The translations under genes and the position numbers were made by a program. From Lachnospiraceae bacterium Marseille-Q4251 (lineage in GTDB: Bacteria > Bacillota > Clostridia > Lachnospirales > Lachnospiraceae), in the NCBI GenBank assembly GCA_018223435.1, contig JAGTTO010000001.1, forward strand, positions 434,001 through 498,000: a stretch of 64,000 nucleotides of DNA. Direction: 5' to 3'. Below the pieces are notes generated by a model. It made no database searches and was not told the origin of the DNA. It saw only the letters and a list, made by a program, of their open reading frames with translations. Below, in pieces: positions 51,899-59,973 of this stretch; the stretch's first letter is position 1, and each line of letters starts with the position of its first letter.

Positions 51899-53494
51899 TT
51901 AAAGAGTTACCACACGATCCGCCACTTCCAACATGCTTCGGTCATGGGAAATAAAGAGAATGGTTCCTTCATAGGTACGGATAAAGTTCCTGATCCATTG
52001 CTGCGCCTCCGCATCCAGATGATTGGCAGGTTCATCCAGAAAAAGAAGCGGTGCTTTTTTCAGAAGTGCCCTCGCAATCGCCACTTTCTGCCGCTCTCCC
52101 CCGGAAAGACTGACGTTTTCCCCGCCGGCGTTTTGTTCTGCCAGAGGAAGAAGCTGCAATTTTTCCATAACCGCATCTACCTCTTCTTTTGAGGCAGAAG
52201 GGGCTCCCAAAGAAATATTTTCGCGGACTGTTCCGTCAAACAGAAAGGGATTCTGTTCCACATAGGCACACTGTTTTCTCCAGCTTTCCGGTTGAATTTC
52301 CCGCAATTCTTGCGTCCCGAGCCAGATTTTTCCCGTATAGCCAGGATACAATCCCAGAATTAACCGCATAAGCGTGGACTTTCCGCTTCCGTTTTTTCCA
52401 AATATCATGATTTTTCCGGTCAGCGGAATATGAAGGTTCAAACTATTAAGTACCTCACCCGACGCATTTTCATAGGAAAAATGAAGATTTTCTATTTCTA
52501 TTCTTTCCGGAAGTACCGTTAGCTCTTCTTTTTCCACGGCTTCCTGATCCCTATAAAAAACAGAAATCCGCTCCTCCAGATTTTTTAAAACAGGAACTTG
52601 CGTCACCATATATTTCAGATCCGAAATGAGTTCATTATATTCATAAAAATAGCCCAGCATCACAACCAGAGCACCGGCATTCAGCGCACCTTCCGCCACG
52701 CCCAGGGTCCCAGAGAGCAAAAGAACAATCCTGCAAAAAGGATCGAGCGCCTCCATGAGTGTCTCAGTTATAGTCTCCAGACGGTTATTTTTTTCAAACG
52801 CGGCCGTATGCGTCTGGAATCGTTTTTCCAGACGGCTGACCATAAGCTTTTGAAGGCCAAACAGGTTTATATTGCAGGCTTCCCTCACAAGCTCACTTTC
52901 CATTTTCCGAATATCGCTCCTGTATTCTCTCTCCTGCTTATCATAGACAGCCAGTAGGTTTTTCACATTCAGGGGAACAAGCAGCCGGAAAAAAGACAGG
53001 GCCAGAACAAGAACGGTGAGCCAGCCGCAGCACCGGATCGACTGATACAGAAGATACCCAGACACAACGGGAAGATAGAGCTCTTTCGTTTTTAAAAGGA
53101 CCCAGACATTGGAAAGTTCGATCTGATCATCCTCCAGACGATACTGCACTTCACTGGCGTTCAGCTTCCTGGCGCCTTCATAAGTCTTATTCAGATATCT
53201 TTTCAGGATACATTTTCCATGCTTCAGGGAAGCGTTGGTCATAACAACGTCATTTGCTGTGGAGAGTACAGCAGGAATCAGAACCGCAGCCAGGACGCAG
53301 CCCAGAATCTGCCACAGGTAGGGAAAACTGATCCTCTGGCTTTCAGAAAAGATTTCATCTGCAAATTTTCCCAGCACAGCCATGGAATAAATCGTCAAAA
53401 TCTTTCCTGTCATTCTGGAAAGACCGCCAAGCAAAACCGGAAGGAAATAATAGCGCCGACAATCTCTCCTGATTTCTTTTCTATCCCTTATCAT
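51899..53494 (-). CDS. ABC exporter half-transporter B4
   Basis: A 531-residue exporter subunit, shorter than the 590-610 residue forms. Its ATPase has Walker A GKNGSGKST, signature SLSGGERQKVAIARA and Walker B LLFLDEPANHLD, and it ends soon after the H-loop (FISHDRSMLEVADR). It overlaps B3 by 14 bases and both have the SGGER signature, so B3 and B4 are likely partners, resembling CydDC-type layouts only in size. Part of it is duplicated in the relic at 58668-59208. Confidence 0.88.
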   Translation of the reverse strand: MIRDRKEIRRDCRRYYFLPVLLGGLSRMTGKILTIYSMAVLGKFADEIFSESQRISFPYLWQILGCVLAAVLIPAVLSTANDVVMTNASLKHGKCILKRYLNKTYEGARKLNASEVQYRLEDDQIELSNVWVLLKTKELYLPVVSGYLLYQSIRCCGWLTVLVLALSFFRLLVPLNVKNLLAVYDKQEREYRSDIRKMESELVREACNINLFGLQKLMVSRLEKRFQTHTAAFEKNNRLETITETLMEALDPFCRIVLLLSGTLGVAEGALNAGALVVMLGYFYEYNELISDLKYMVTQVPVLKNLEERISVFYRDQEAVEKEELTVLPERIEIENLHFSYENASGEVLNSLNLHIPLTGKIMIFGKNGSGKSTLMRLILGLYPGYTGKIWLGTQELREIQPESWRKQCAYVEQNPFLFDGTVRENISLGAPSASKEEVDAVMEKLQLLPLAEQNAGGENVSLSGGERQKVAIARALLKKAPLLFLDEPANHLDAEAQQWIRNFIRTYEGTILFISHDRSMLEVADRVVTL

Positions 53495-55055
53495 ATAGTC
53501 TTCCTTCTCTCAGCACACAGACCCGGGCGTCCAGTTTTTCCATCAGCTGATCATGAGTGACCATCAGAAAACCGCCGGAGTATTCCGTCAGACAGGCCGC
53601 CAAAATCTGCTTTCCTTTCTCATCCAGATGGTTCGTCGGCTCATCCAGGAGTAAAAAAGGAGGTTTCACAGCCAGCGCAAGAGCCAGAAAAATCTTTTTC
53701 CGCTCTCCCCCGGAAAGGGCCGCTATCTCCTGATTACTCACTGTTTTTCGATTCAGGCCAAACCGATCCGTATATCCCAGAGCTTCTTCCTTATCCCTCT
53801 TCAGTATTTCGTCATACAGGGCTTCCCCAGTAATACTGAGCATCGGATCATCCTGTGGTAAATACAAAACCTTTCCGGAAAACATCTTTCTGCTAAGCTC
53901 CCCTGCCTTCACTTTTCCGAGGAGAACTTTTCCTTTTTCCGGCCGCTCCAGCCCGGTCAGCAATTTCAACAGGGTAGATTTTCCTGCACCATTAGCTCCT
54001 CTCAAAAGAATTTTTGCTCTGTGATCCATGGAAAAGGATGCGTCTTTCAGGATTTCTCTGTTATAGGAAAAACTCACGTTTTCCAACGTAATCTCATTTC
54101 CTTCTATTTCTTCTTCCCGGTTTTCACTGGCAAACAGCTGTGTAAGCCGCTCTTCGGCCACCTTCGCGACTGCTAGTTTCGGCCAGAGCAGGAAACTGCT
54201 TTTCAACGCTCCATAAAAATTCCCGGACAGAGCAATTCCCTGGATTCCGACTTCTAAGGGAACCTTACCCATAACCGCAAGCACTCCTACAATACAGTAA
54301 GTTCCATAAGATAAAAGCTGACTCAAAAACTCATACAGCGCCATTTCTCCATTTGAAGCATAGATGGACTCTTTGCCGATTCTGCGGTAACGGGCATAGA
54401 GTTTCTCCAGTCTGTTCAGCCACCATTCTGTCAGATTGTAAATTTTTATCGTCAGAAAGCCCGAAAAAGCCGTGAGGATGAAATCTGTGATCTCCGCCTC
54501 GATATCCCGGCAGTTTTCATAACTAACCTGCATATACTTTTTGACAATCAACGGCGGAACGATCTGTACCATCCCGATCGCCAGAAGAAGAACCGCCATC
54601 ATAGGATTCAGAAAGAAAAGATACCCTCCGAAAATCAAAACCTCCGCAACAGCTGCCACAAGCGAAGGGAATTTTTCAAACCGTTTTTCCATCACCGTAT
54701 CAAAATCATTGGTAAAATGTTCCAAATCCTCTCCCACAGAGGAATGATACAGTTTTTCCAACGGAAGCCTCAGATACGACTGATAAAAAGACAGCTTAGC
54801 AATCTGGATCTCTATCCGCTTTTCCTTCTTATATTTCATTTTCAGTACCATACTTATCCCATGGTAAAAGACCAGCAGTCCCAGCAGGATTCCACCGTAA
54901 AACCCTACTTTCCTGACCTCTCCGTCCGTCGCCAGCAGGACAAGCTGCGACAATAGGAAGGCCTGGAGCAGCTGAAAGGGGATGGGCATGAGTTTTAAGC
55001 CTATTGCTTTTTCATATCGCATTCTGCGCCAGAAACAGTTTTGCATAGCCACCAT
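53481..55055 (-). CDS. ABC exporter half-transporter B3
   Basis: A 524-residue exporter subunit with hydrophobic segments in about residues 25-300. Its ATPase has Walker A GANGAGKST, signature ALSGGERKKIFLALA and Walker B FLLLDEPTNHLD. The ATG at 55055 lies 44 bases inside the end of B2 with GGAG close upstream; ATGs at 55022 and 54989 are alternatives. The stretch around RYRRIGKESIYASNGEMALY is repeated in the relic at 58668-59208. Confidence 0.87.
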   Translation of the reverse strand: MVAMQNCFWRRMRYEKAIGLKLMPIPFQLLQAFLLSQLVLLATDGEVRKVGFYGGILLGLLVFYHGISMVLKMKYKKEKRIEIQIAKLSFYQSYLRLPLEKLYHSSVGEDLEHFTNDFDTVMEKRFEKFPSLVAAVAEVLIFGGYLFFLNPMMAVLLLAIGMVQIVPPLIVKKYMQVSYENCRDIEAEITDFILTAFSGFLTIKIYNLTEWWLNRLEKLYARYRRIGKESIYASNGEMALYEFLSQLLSYGTYCIVGVLAVMGKVPLEVGIQGIALSGNFYGALKSSFLLWPKLAVAKVAEERLTQLFASENREEEIEGNEITLENVSFSYNREILKDASFSMDHRAKILLRGANGAGKSTLLKLLTGLERPEKGKVLLGKVKAGELSRKMFSGKVLYLPQDDPMLSITGEALYDEILKRDKEEALGYTDRFGLNRKTVSNQEIAALSGGERKKIFLALALAVKPPFLLLDEPTNHLDEKGKQILAACLTEYSGGFLMVTHDQLMEKLDARVCVLREGRLYDKG

Positions 55056-56775
55056 TAAGCTCCATCAGTTCGTTATGTTTTCCATTCTCGATAATTTTTC
55101 CGTCTTCCATATAAAAGATCTGATTGCAGGGAACGACGGAGGTCAGTCTGTGCGATACAAAGATGATCGTCTTATCTTTCAGATATTTATGGACTAATTC
55201 ATAAAATCTCTTCTCAAACAGCACATCGATCGCGCTGGTGGGCTCATCCATCACAAGAATTTCCCGGTCTGCATAGATGGTCCTTGCCAGAACAAGTCTT
55301 TGCAGCTGACCGCCGGACAGAAGTTTGCCGTTTTCTCCAAATTCCTGCCCGATTTTCTGATCGAGATCCGGAAGCTCCTGCAAAAGCTCCACTTTTTCCA
55401 ATGCGTCCCGCACCCGTTTTTTATCCGGCTGACGGCTCATGGCAACATTTTCCGCCACAGAGGCTTCATAGATGCTGAAATCCTGAAACATTGCAGAAAA
55501 ACAGTTCCTGTACTCATCGACTGCGATCTCCTGCACGGTTCTTCCGTTGTATTTCATCTCCCCCGCATCCGGCTCATACAGGCGGAGCAGCAGTTTGATC
55601 AGCGTTGTTTTTCCGGAACCATTTCTTCCTACCACAGCCACTTTCTCACCTTTATGGATGCATAAATCAATATTTTGCAGCACTTGCTTTTCAGGAGAAT
55701 AGCCAAAACACACCTGTTTCATCTCAAGCTCCCGGAAAGGAATTTTATTCCACTTTTTCTCCAGATTCTTCTCCGTTTCCTGAGGCAGCTGCTCAAACCG
55801 CCGAAAACGTTCAATGAAAAGTCCATTCTGCCGGAAAACTGCAATCTCATCTGATAAATCCCCCAGGCGCATCTGAAGTGAAGCGCTGCCGTTGATGATC
55901 GCCAGAAAATCTGCCGCCGCTATATTTTTCAGCACCAGTATCCGGATCGTCAGATAAAAGGGAACAAGAAAATCCATACAGACCGCTTCACAGAAAATCC
56001 GCTTCCATGCAGAAAGTCTGCCGATTTCACCTCCGGACTGCCGAATCAGAAGTTCCCTGCTTTTCATAAGCGTATGATAACGCCTCATTACCACATCCCG
56101 AATCCCCGTAAGCCTCCCCTCCCGGGCATATTCCGGGAGAAACAGAATCCGTTCGTAAGCATTTTCTTCTTTTCCTTTTTCTTTCAGCTTCCAGTCATAT
56201 GCCACCTGAAGCTGAACCAGCTTCTGATTGATCGCATAATTGACTGCCAGCGACAGGCAGCCAATCACCGGCGCAATGACGTCAATCGTCAGGGAATAAC
56301 CGATGATACTGACAAAAACTGCTGCATACTCCAGAAGACGCAGCGTATTTTCCAAAACAGAAACCATCCGGTCCTTACACTCCTCGTTGACCAGTGTGAT
56401 CATCATATAAAACTCCTCGGAATCATACACCCTGATATCCAGCGATCTCGTCTTTTCAAACACTTTATGCTGCAAAACACCGGTCAGTTTTTCCTGATAA
56501 ACCGGAACCTTTTTGCAGTTGAAAACAGCTTCCGCCCAGAAGCTCACTGCCACAATCAGAAAGCTTACAGCCGTAAAGCATAAAATTTCCCTTATGCTCC
56601 GTTTCTGCTCCACGCAGGATACGATATAAGAGAGAAAATATACGCTCAGAAAAACCGACCGGACACCGCCCACCACCCGGAGTAACCCTGCTGTGAGAAG
56701 ATACTGAGGTGTGGTACGCAGCGTTAAATGCAAAAAGTACCCATTATTCCGAACACTTTTCCAAAATTCTTTCAT
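55012..56775 (-). CDS. ABC exporter half-transporter B2
   Basis: A 587-residue exporter subunit with membrane segments in about residues 15-300 and an ATPase with Walker A GRNGSGKTT, signature LLSGGQLQRLVLART and Walker B ILVMDEPTSAID. The ATG at 56775 has GGGGGAAAG upstream, whereas the frame runs on to a TTG at 56862 without a ribosome site. It overlaps B1 by 32 bases. Its C-terminus LMELNGGYAKLFLAQNAI is duplicated in the relic at 50265. Confidence 0.89.
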   Translation of the reverse strand: MKEFWKSVRNNGYFLHLTLRTTPQYLLTAGLLRVVGGVRSVFLSVYFLSYIVSCVEQKRSIREILCFTAVSFLIVAVSFWAEAVFNCKKVPVYQEKLTGVLQHKVFEKTRSLDIRVYDSEEFYMMITLVNEECKDRMVSVLENTLRLLEYAAVFVSIIGYSLTIDVIAPVIGCLSLAVNYAINQKLVQLQVAYDWKLKEKGKEENAYERILFLPEYAREGRLTGIRDVVMRRYHTLMKSRELLIRQSGGEIGRLSAWKRIFCEAVCMDFLVPFYLTIRILVLKNIAAADFLAIINGSASLQMRLGDLSDEIAVFRQNGLFIERFRRFEQLPQETEKNLEKKWNKIPFRELEMKQVCFGYSPEKQVLQNIDLCIHKGEKVAVVGRNGSGKTTLIKLLLRLYEPDAGEMKYNGRTVQEIAVDEYRNCFSAMFQDFSIYEASVAENVAMSRQPDKKRVRDALEKVELLQELPDLDQKIGQEFGENGKLLSGGQLQRLVLARTIYADREILVMDEPTSAIDVLFEKRFYELVHKYLKDKTIIFVSHRLTSVVPCNQIFYMEDGKIIENGKHNELMELNGGYAKLFLAQNAI

Positions 56776-58573
56776 CTTCTTTCCCCCGCATTTCAGAAAG
56801 CCCTGCTCCATATAACTCCTGATGAGCCATATACATGTTCCAGTATACTCCCTGCTGCTCAATCAACTGATTATGGCTACCGCTTTCAACGATCGTACCT
56901 TCTTTCATTACCAGAATCCGATCCACCAGCCGCGTTGTCGCCAGACGGTGAGAAATAATCAGAACCGTCCGGTCTTCGGCAGCCTGAAGCAGAAGACGGT
57001 CGATTTCACGTTCTGTGATCGGGTCCAGCGCACTCGTGGGCTCATCCAAAATCAAAAACGGAAAATCATTCGCAACCACCCGCGCCAGCGCCAGCCTCTG
57101 CATCTGCCCTCCGGATAAAAGCAGTCCCTCATCCGAAAATTCATGCGTCATCTGCCTGTCCAGATCCGGAATTTTTTCCTTCAATCCCATTTTTTCAAGG
57201 GATTTCCATAAAATATCGTCTGAGACAGGACCATTTACGCAAAGATTTTCCCGTACCGATAACGGATAGATCTGAAAATCCTGGCTCACAACTCCAAAAA
57301 AGCGATTTAAGTCTCTTCTGCTATATGTAGAGAGGCTGCTGCCATTTAAAACTACGCTTCCTTCCTGACAGGGAAAAAGATTCACCAAGAGAGAGGCCAG
57401 CGTCGTCTTTCCTGCTCCGTTTTCGCCTACAACCGCTATTTTTTCACCAGAATGAATCTCCAGACAGACATCATGCAGCGCTTTTTTCCCACTCGCATAC
57501 TGATAGCCCGCATTCTGACATTCCAGCACCCAGGAATCATTTTTTCCGGAGATTTTTCCTGTTTTTACTGCCGTATCTTCTGTTTTCTCTTCCTGAGCCG
57601 CCAGAAATTCTTCATAATCCTGCACATACCGGAGAGAGCTCCCGATTTCCACAAACTGATCCAGCAGCATTTCCACATCCCAGCCCAGAATTGCCACCGA
57701 CTGAGCAATTCCAACAAAATCACCCACCAGCATCTGTGCGCCTGATAAAATGCGAACCGCCACATAAGCAATCGGAAAGAGAACGATCACCGCATCGCCG
57801 ATACAGGCTTCCAGAAAAGAAAACAGCGCAAGTTTCCCGCCAAATCTCTTCTGCTCTCTGATGATTTCTTCCGTTCCTTCCTCGTAAATTCCTTCTACCA
57901 GGTCGGATTCCGCATACATTCTGAGATCCTTTGCATACTTTGGAAGATAAAAAATCCTTCTCGCATACTCTTTTTTCCGTTCCGCCTCCGTCGTCGCATG
58001 GTTGAAGGTATATTTTATCTTCTCTCCAATGCTTCCCGCCAGAAACGAATAGACGAGTGAAAACAGACAAAACAGAATTGCTCCCAAATCCACCTTCACA
58101 AGATACACAAGCACAAGGCCCAATGCAAAACAGAGGCCACAGGCAGCCCCGGAAGTCTGCGCAACCCCTGCCATTTTCACAGCTGTATTGTCCAATACCT
58201 GGCGATATTGATTCAGAAACTTCGGATCACAGAACGCTTCATAACCTGCGCTTCTGGCCGCACGGAAGATGTTTTCATTCACATTTTCCTTCAGTTTTGT
58301 CTCAAAATTGACAAAATATACCTGTTTCAAATGATTATCCAAATGGTAAAAAACAATCTCCACGCAGGCCATAAACAGCAGCAAAGCCACGATCCGTAAG
58401 ACCGACTGGCCATTTTCTATATATGCCAGCAGCGTACGCAGAAAATATACACTGTAAAAAACATTAAAAAACTGTTTCAAAAGATTGTAAACGATCGTGT
58501 AAAGAAAATAAAAACGATCGACAGACCAGACTGTTTTGTAAGTCAGCATGGCGGTATTCCATCTCTTTTTCAT
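56744..58573 (-). CDS. ABC exporter half-transporter B1
   Basis: A 609-residue exporter subunit, first of the four-gene array. Its ATPase has Walker A GENGAGKTT, signature LLSGGQMQRLALARV and Walker B FLILDEPTSALD, all intact. The ATG at 58573 follows GAGAGGG. No strong promoter is visible in the 95 bases upstream, which may mean activation by a regulator. B1 and B2 are similar in size and motifs and probably make one heterodimer. No substrate or modification gene is nearby. Confidence 0.88.
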   Translation of the reverse strand: MKKRWNTAMLTYKTVWSVDRFYFLYTIVYNLLKQFFNVFYSVYFLRTLLAYIENGQSVLRIVALLLFMACVEIVFYHLDNHLKQVYFVNFETKLKENVNENIFRAARSAGYEAFCDPKFLNQYRQVLDNTAVKMAGVAQTSGAACGLCFALGLVLVYLVKVDLGAILFCLFSLVYSFLAGSIGEKIKYTFNHATTEAERKKEYARRIFYLPKYAKDLRMYAESDLVEGIYEEGTEEIIREQKRFGGKLALFSFLEACIGDAVIVLFPIAYVAVRILSGAQMLVGDFVGIAQSVAILGWDVEMLLDQFVEIGSSLRYVQDYEEFLAAQEEKTEDTAVKTGKISGKNDSWVLECQNAGYQYASGKKALHDVCLEIHSGEKIAVVGENGAGKTTLASLLVNLFPCQEGSVVLNGSSLSTYSRRDLNRFFGVVSQDFQIYPLSVRENLCVNGPVSDDILWKSLEKMGLKEKIPDLDRQMTHEFSDEGLLLSGGQMQRLALARVVANDFPFLILDEPTSALDPITEREIDRLLLQAAEDRTVLIISHRLATTRLVDRILVMKEGTIVESGSHNQLIEQQGVYWNMYMAHQELYGAGLSEMRGKEDERILEKCSE

Positions 58574-58667
58574 TTGCAAATATCCCTCTCCGCAATACTA
58601 TTATTTCTCAAACAGATCGTATCATAAAAAGCATGAAAAGTTTAATCCTACAATTTATATACCATAT

Positions 58668-59208
58668 AGCATGATTTTTCCAGTCAGCGGAATATGAATG
58701 TTCAGACCACGAAGTACTTCACCTAACGCATTTTCATAGGAAAAATGAAGGTTTTCTATTTCTATTCCTTCTGGAAGTACCGTTAGCACTTCTTTTTCCG
58801 CGGATTCCTGATCCCTGTAAAAAACAGAAATCCGTTCCTCCAGATTTCTTAAAACGTGAAGCTGTGTCACCATATATTTCAGATCCGAAATGAGTTCGTT
58901 ATATTCGTAAAAATAGCCAAGCATCACAACCAGAGCTCCAGCATTCAGCGCTCCTTTCGCCACACCCAGCGCCCCGCAGAGCAAAAGAACGATTCTGCAA
59001 AGAGGATCTAACACTTCCATAAGTGTCTCAGTTACCGTCTCCAGCCCAGTAACCGCAAGCACTCCTACAATACAGTAAGTTCCATAAGACAAAAGCTGAC
59101 TCAAAAACTCATACAGCGCCATTTCTCCGTTTGAGGCATAAAGGACTCTTTGCCGATTCTGCGGTAACGGACATAGAGTTTCTCCAGTCTGTTTAGCCAC
59201 TGTTTGTT
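58668..59208 (-). pseudogene. Fused relic of B3-like and B4-like ABC exporter genes
   Basis: The 5' part matches B3 around RYRRIGKES and NGEMALYEFLSQLLSYGTYC, then switches at GVLAVTG to text matching B4 (ETLMEVLDPLCRIVLLL, LVVMLGYFYEYNELISDLKY) up to LTGKIML, just before the Walker A. A one-base deletion near 59142 breaks the frame relative to B3. Both ends are missing. A second B3-B4 pair in the same order was therefore collapsed by a deletion between the two genes. The remaining bases from 58574 hold only the short B1 leader. Confidence 0.85.
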
Positions 59209-59209
59209 G

Positions 59210-59281
59210 TAAAATAAAAATGTAGAAAGTTGCAAAACAAAAATGTAGGTGATTGCAGCTACATTTTGTAGGTAATTGCAA
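59210..59281. repeat. Cluster of short repeats, possible insertion-sequence end
   Basis: The motif AAAATGTAG followed by TTGCA is repeated two to three times, with one inverted copy CTACATTTT. Multiple short terminal repeats of this kind occur at ends of some IS21-like elements. No transposase is present. It lies at the upstream edge of the ABC relic, so it may mark the rearrangement point; 59282-59334 shows nothing recognisable. Confidence 0.35.
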
Positions 59282-59334
59282 AGCATCAGAATCCTAGGAA
59301 CAGGCGGCGCCGGATGGTAGCTCCTAAGTTGGAT

Positions 59335-59658
59335 CTAATGCAAAAATCCATTGCAGACATACAGATAATCAATTACCCTTGTCTTTGTTGTAAGCCAAAA
59401 CATCAAAGATAAGGAGAAAGGAAACAGCAGATCTCGCTTATCAGAAAATGAAATCAAATTGTCTATTCTTTTTTCAAAAGACAGATATTCATAACCTTTT
59501 TCAAAAGAAACCGGAGGCTGTGATATTACAATACTTCCATCCACTCCTGTTTTAAACAATTTCCCCAAAAATTCTTCTGTTTTACATATTTTATGCCACA
59601 TATGAACATGCCCATCAATAACCTTTCTTCTCACTCCTTCCATTTTATACGAAGCCAT
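59335..59658 (-). pseudogene. Truncated amidohydrolase-like fragment
   Basis: A 107-codon frame whose first 75 residues look like the start of a metal-dependent amidohydrolase: KVIDGHVHMWHKI contains the HxH metal motif and FEKRIDNLISFSDKRDLLFP continues the fold. The rest (WLTTKTRVIDYLYVCNGFLH) does not, and the protein is a third of family length. It is probably the remains of a gene cut off by the same rearrangement that left the ABC relic. Its start region lies next to the operator of the peptide gene. Confidence 0.5.
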
Positions 59659-59706
59659 TGCTTGTTCTCTTGTTTTTATTGGTCAAATAGTATCATATAA
59701 AGTCAA

Positions 59707-59760
59707 AAAAGTTTATGACGTTTTATGCAAATTTTATTTTCGCGAAACGTCATAACTTTT
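59707..59760. promoter_or_regulatory. Inverted repeat upstream of the peptide gene, candidate activator site
   Basis: Arms AAAAGTTTATGACGTTT (59707-59723) and AAACGTCATAACTTTT (59745-59760) are reverse complements with a single extra base, separated by 21 bases. The right arm abuts a poor -35 (TTTTCA, 59758-59763) 17 bases before a weak -10 (TATGTT, 59781-59786). Weak promoter plus large palindrome at -35 fits a promoter that needs an activator, such as the adjacent regulator. Confidence 0.6.
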
Positions 59761-59817
59761 TCAGTTTTTTACCATACACTTATGTTATCAAAAATTATTT
59801 TGAAGGAGGTTTCTGCA

Positions 59818-59973
59818 ATGAAACATTTTAAACGTCAACTATTATCTACTCTACTTATAACAACGATACTTATCCGTATTCCTCTATCTTTGTCATTCCC
59901 TAATATTCCGGATGCACTCATAAAACCATCTCCTACTTCAGAAATTGGCCATCCCAACGGAGGACGTCATTAA
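59818..59973 (+). CDS. Small secreted peptide precursor, candidate pheromone
   Basis: A 51-codon gene with a strong GAAGGAGG site 8 bases before the ATG. The product starts with basic residues (MKHFKR), then a hydrophobic stretch LLSTLLITTILIRIPLSLS, then a hydrophilic tail ending SEIGHPNGGRH. This is the layout of exported pro-peptides such as PapR, Phr and SHP. Upstream is an inverted repeat and a weak promoter. The last 41 bases overlap antisense with the 3' end of the HTH/TPR regulator gene. It has no match that I recognise; function as a signal is inferred. Confidence 0.65.
   Translation: MKHFKRQLLSTLLITTILIRIPLSLSFPNIPDALIKPSPTSEIGHPNGGRH

Noticed and set aside
59101-59286. Separate short frame reading RLEKLYVRYRRIGKESF
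   Set aside because: It is the frameshifted front part of the fused ABC relic and not an independent gene.
59725-59817. Longer reading of the peptide gene starting at 59725
   Set aside because: The extra codons lie in the inverted repeat and promoter; the strong GAAGGAGG site selects the ATG at 59818.
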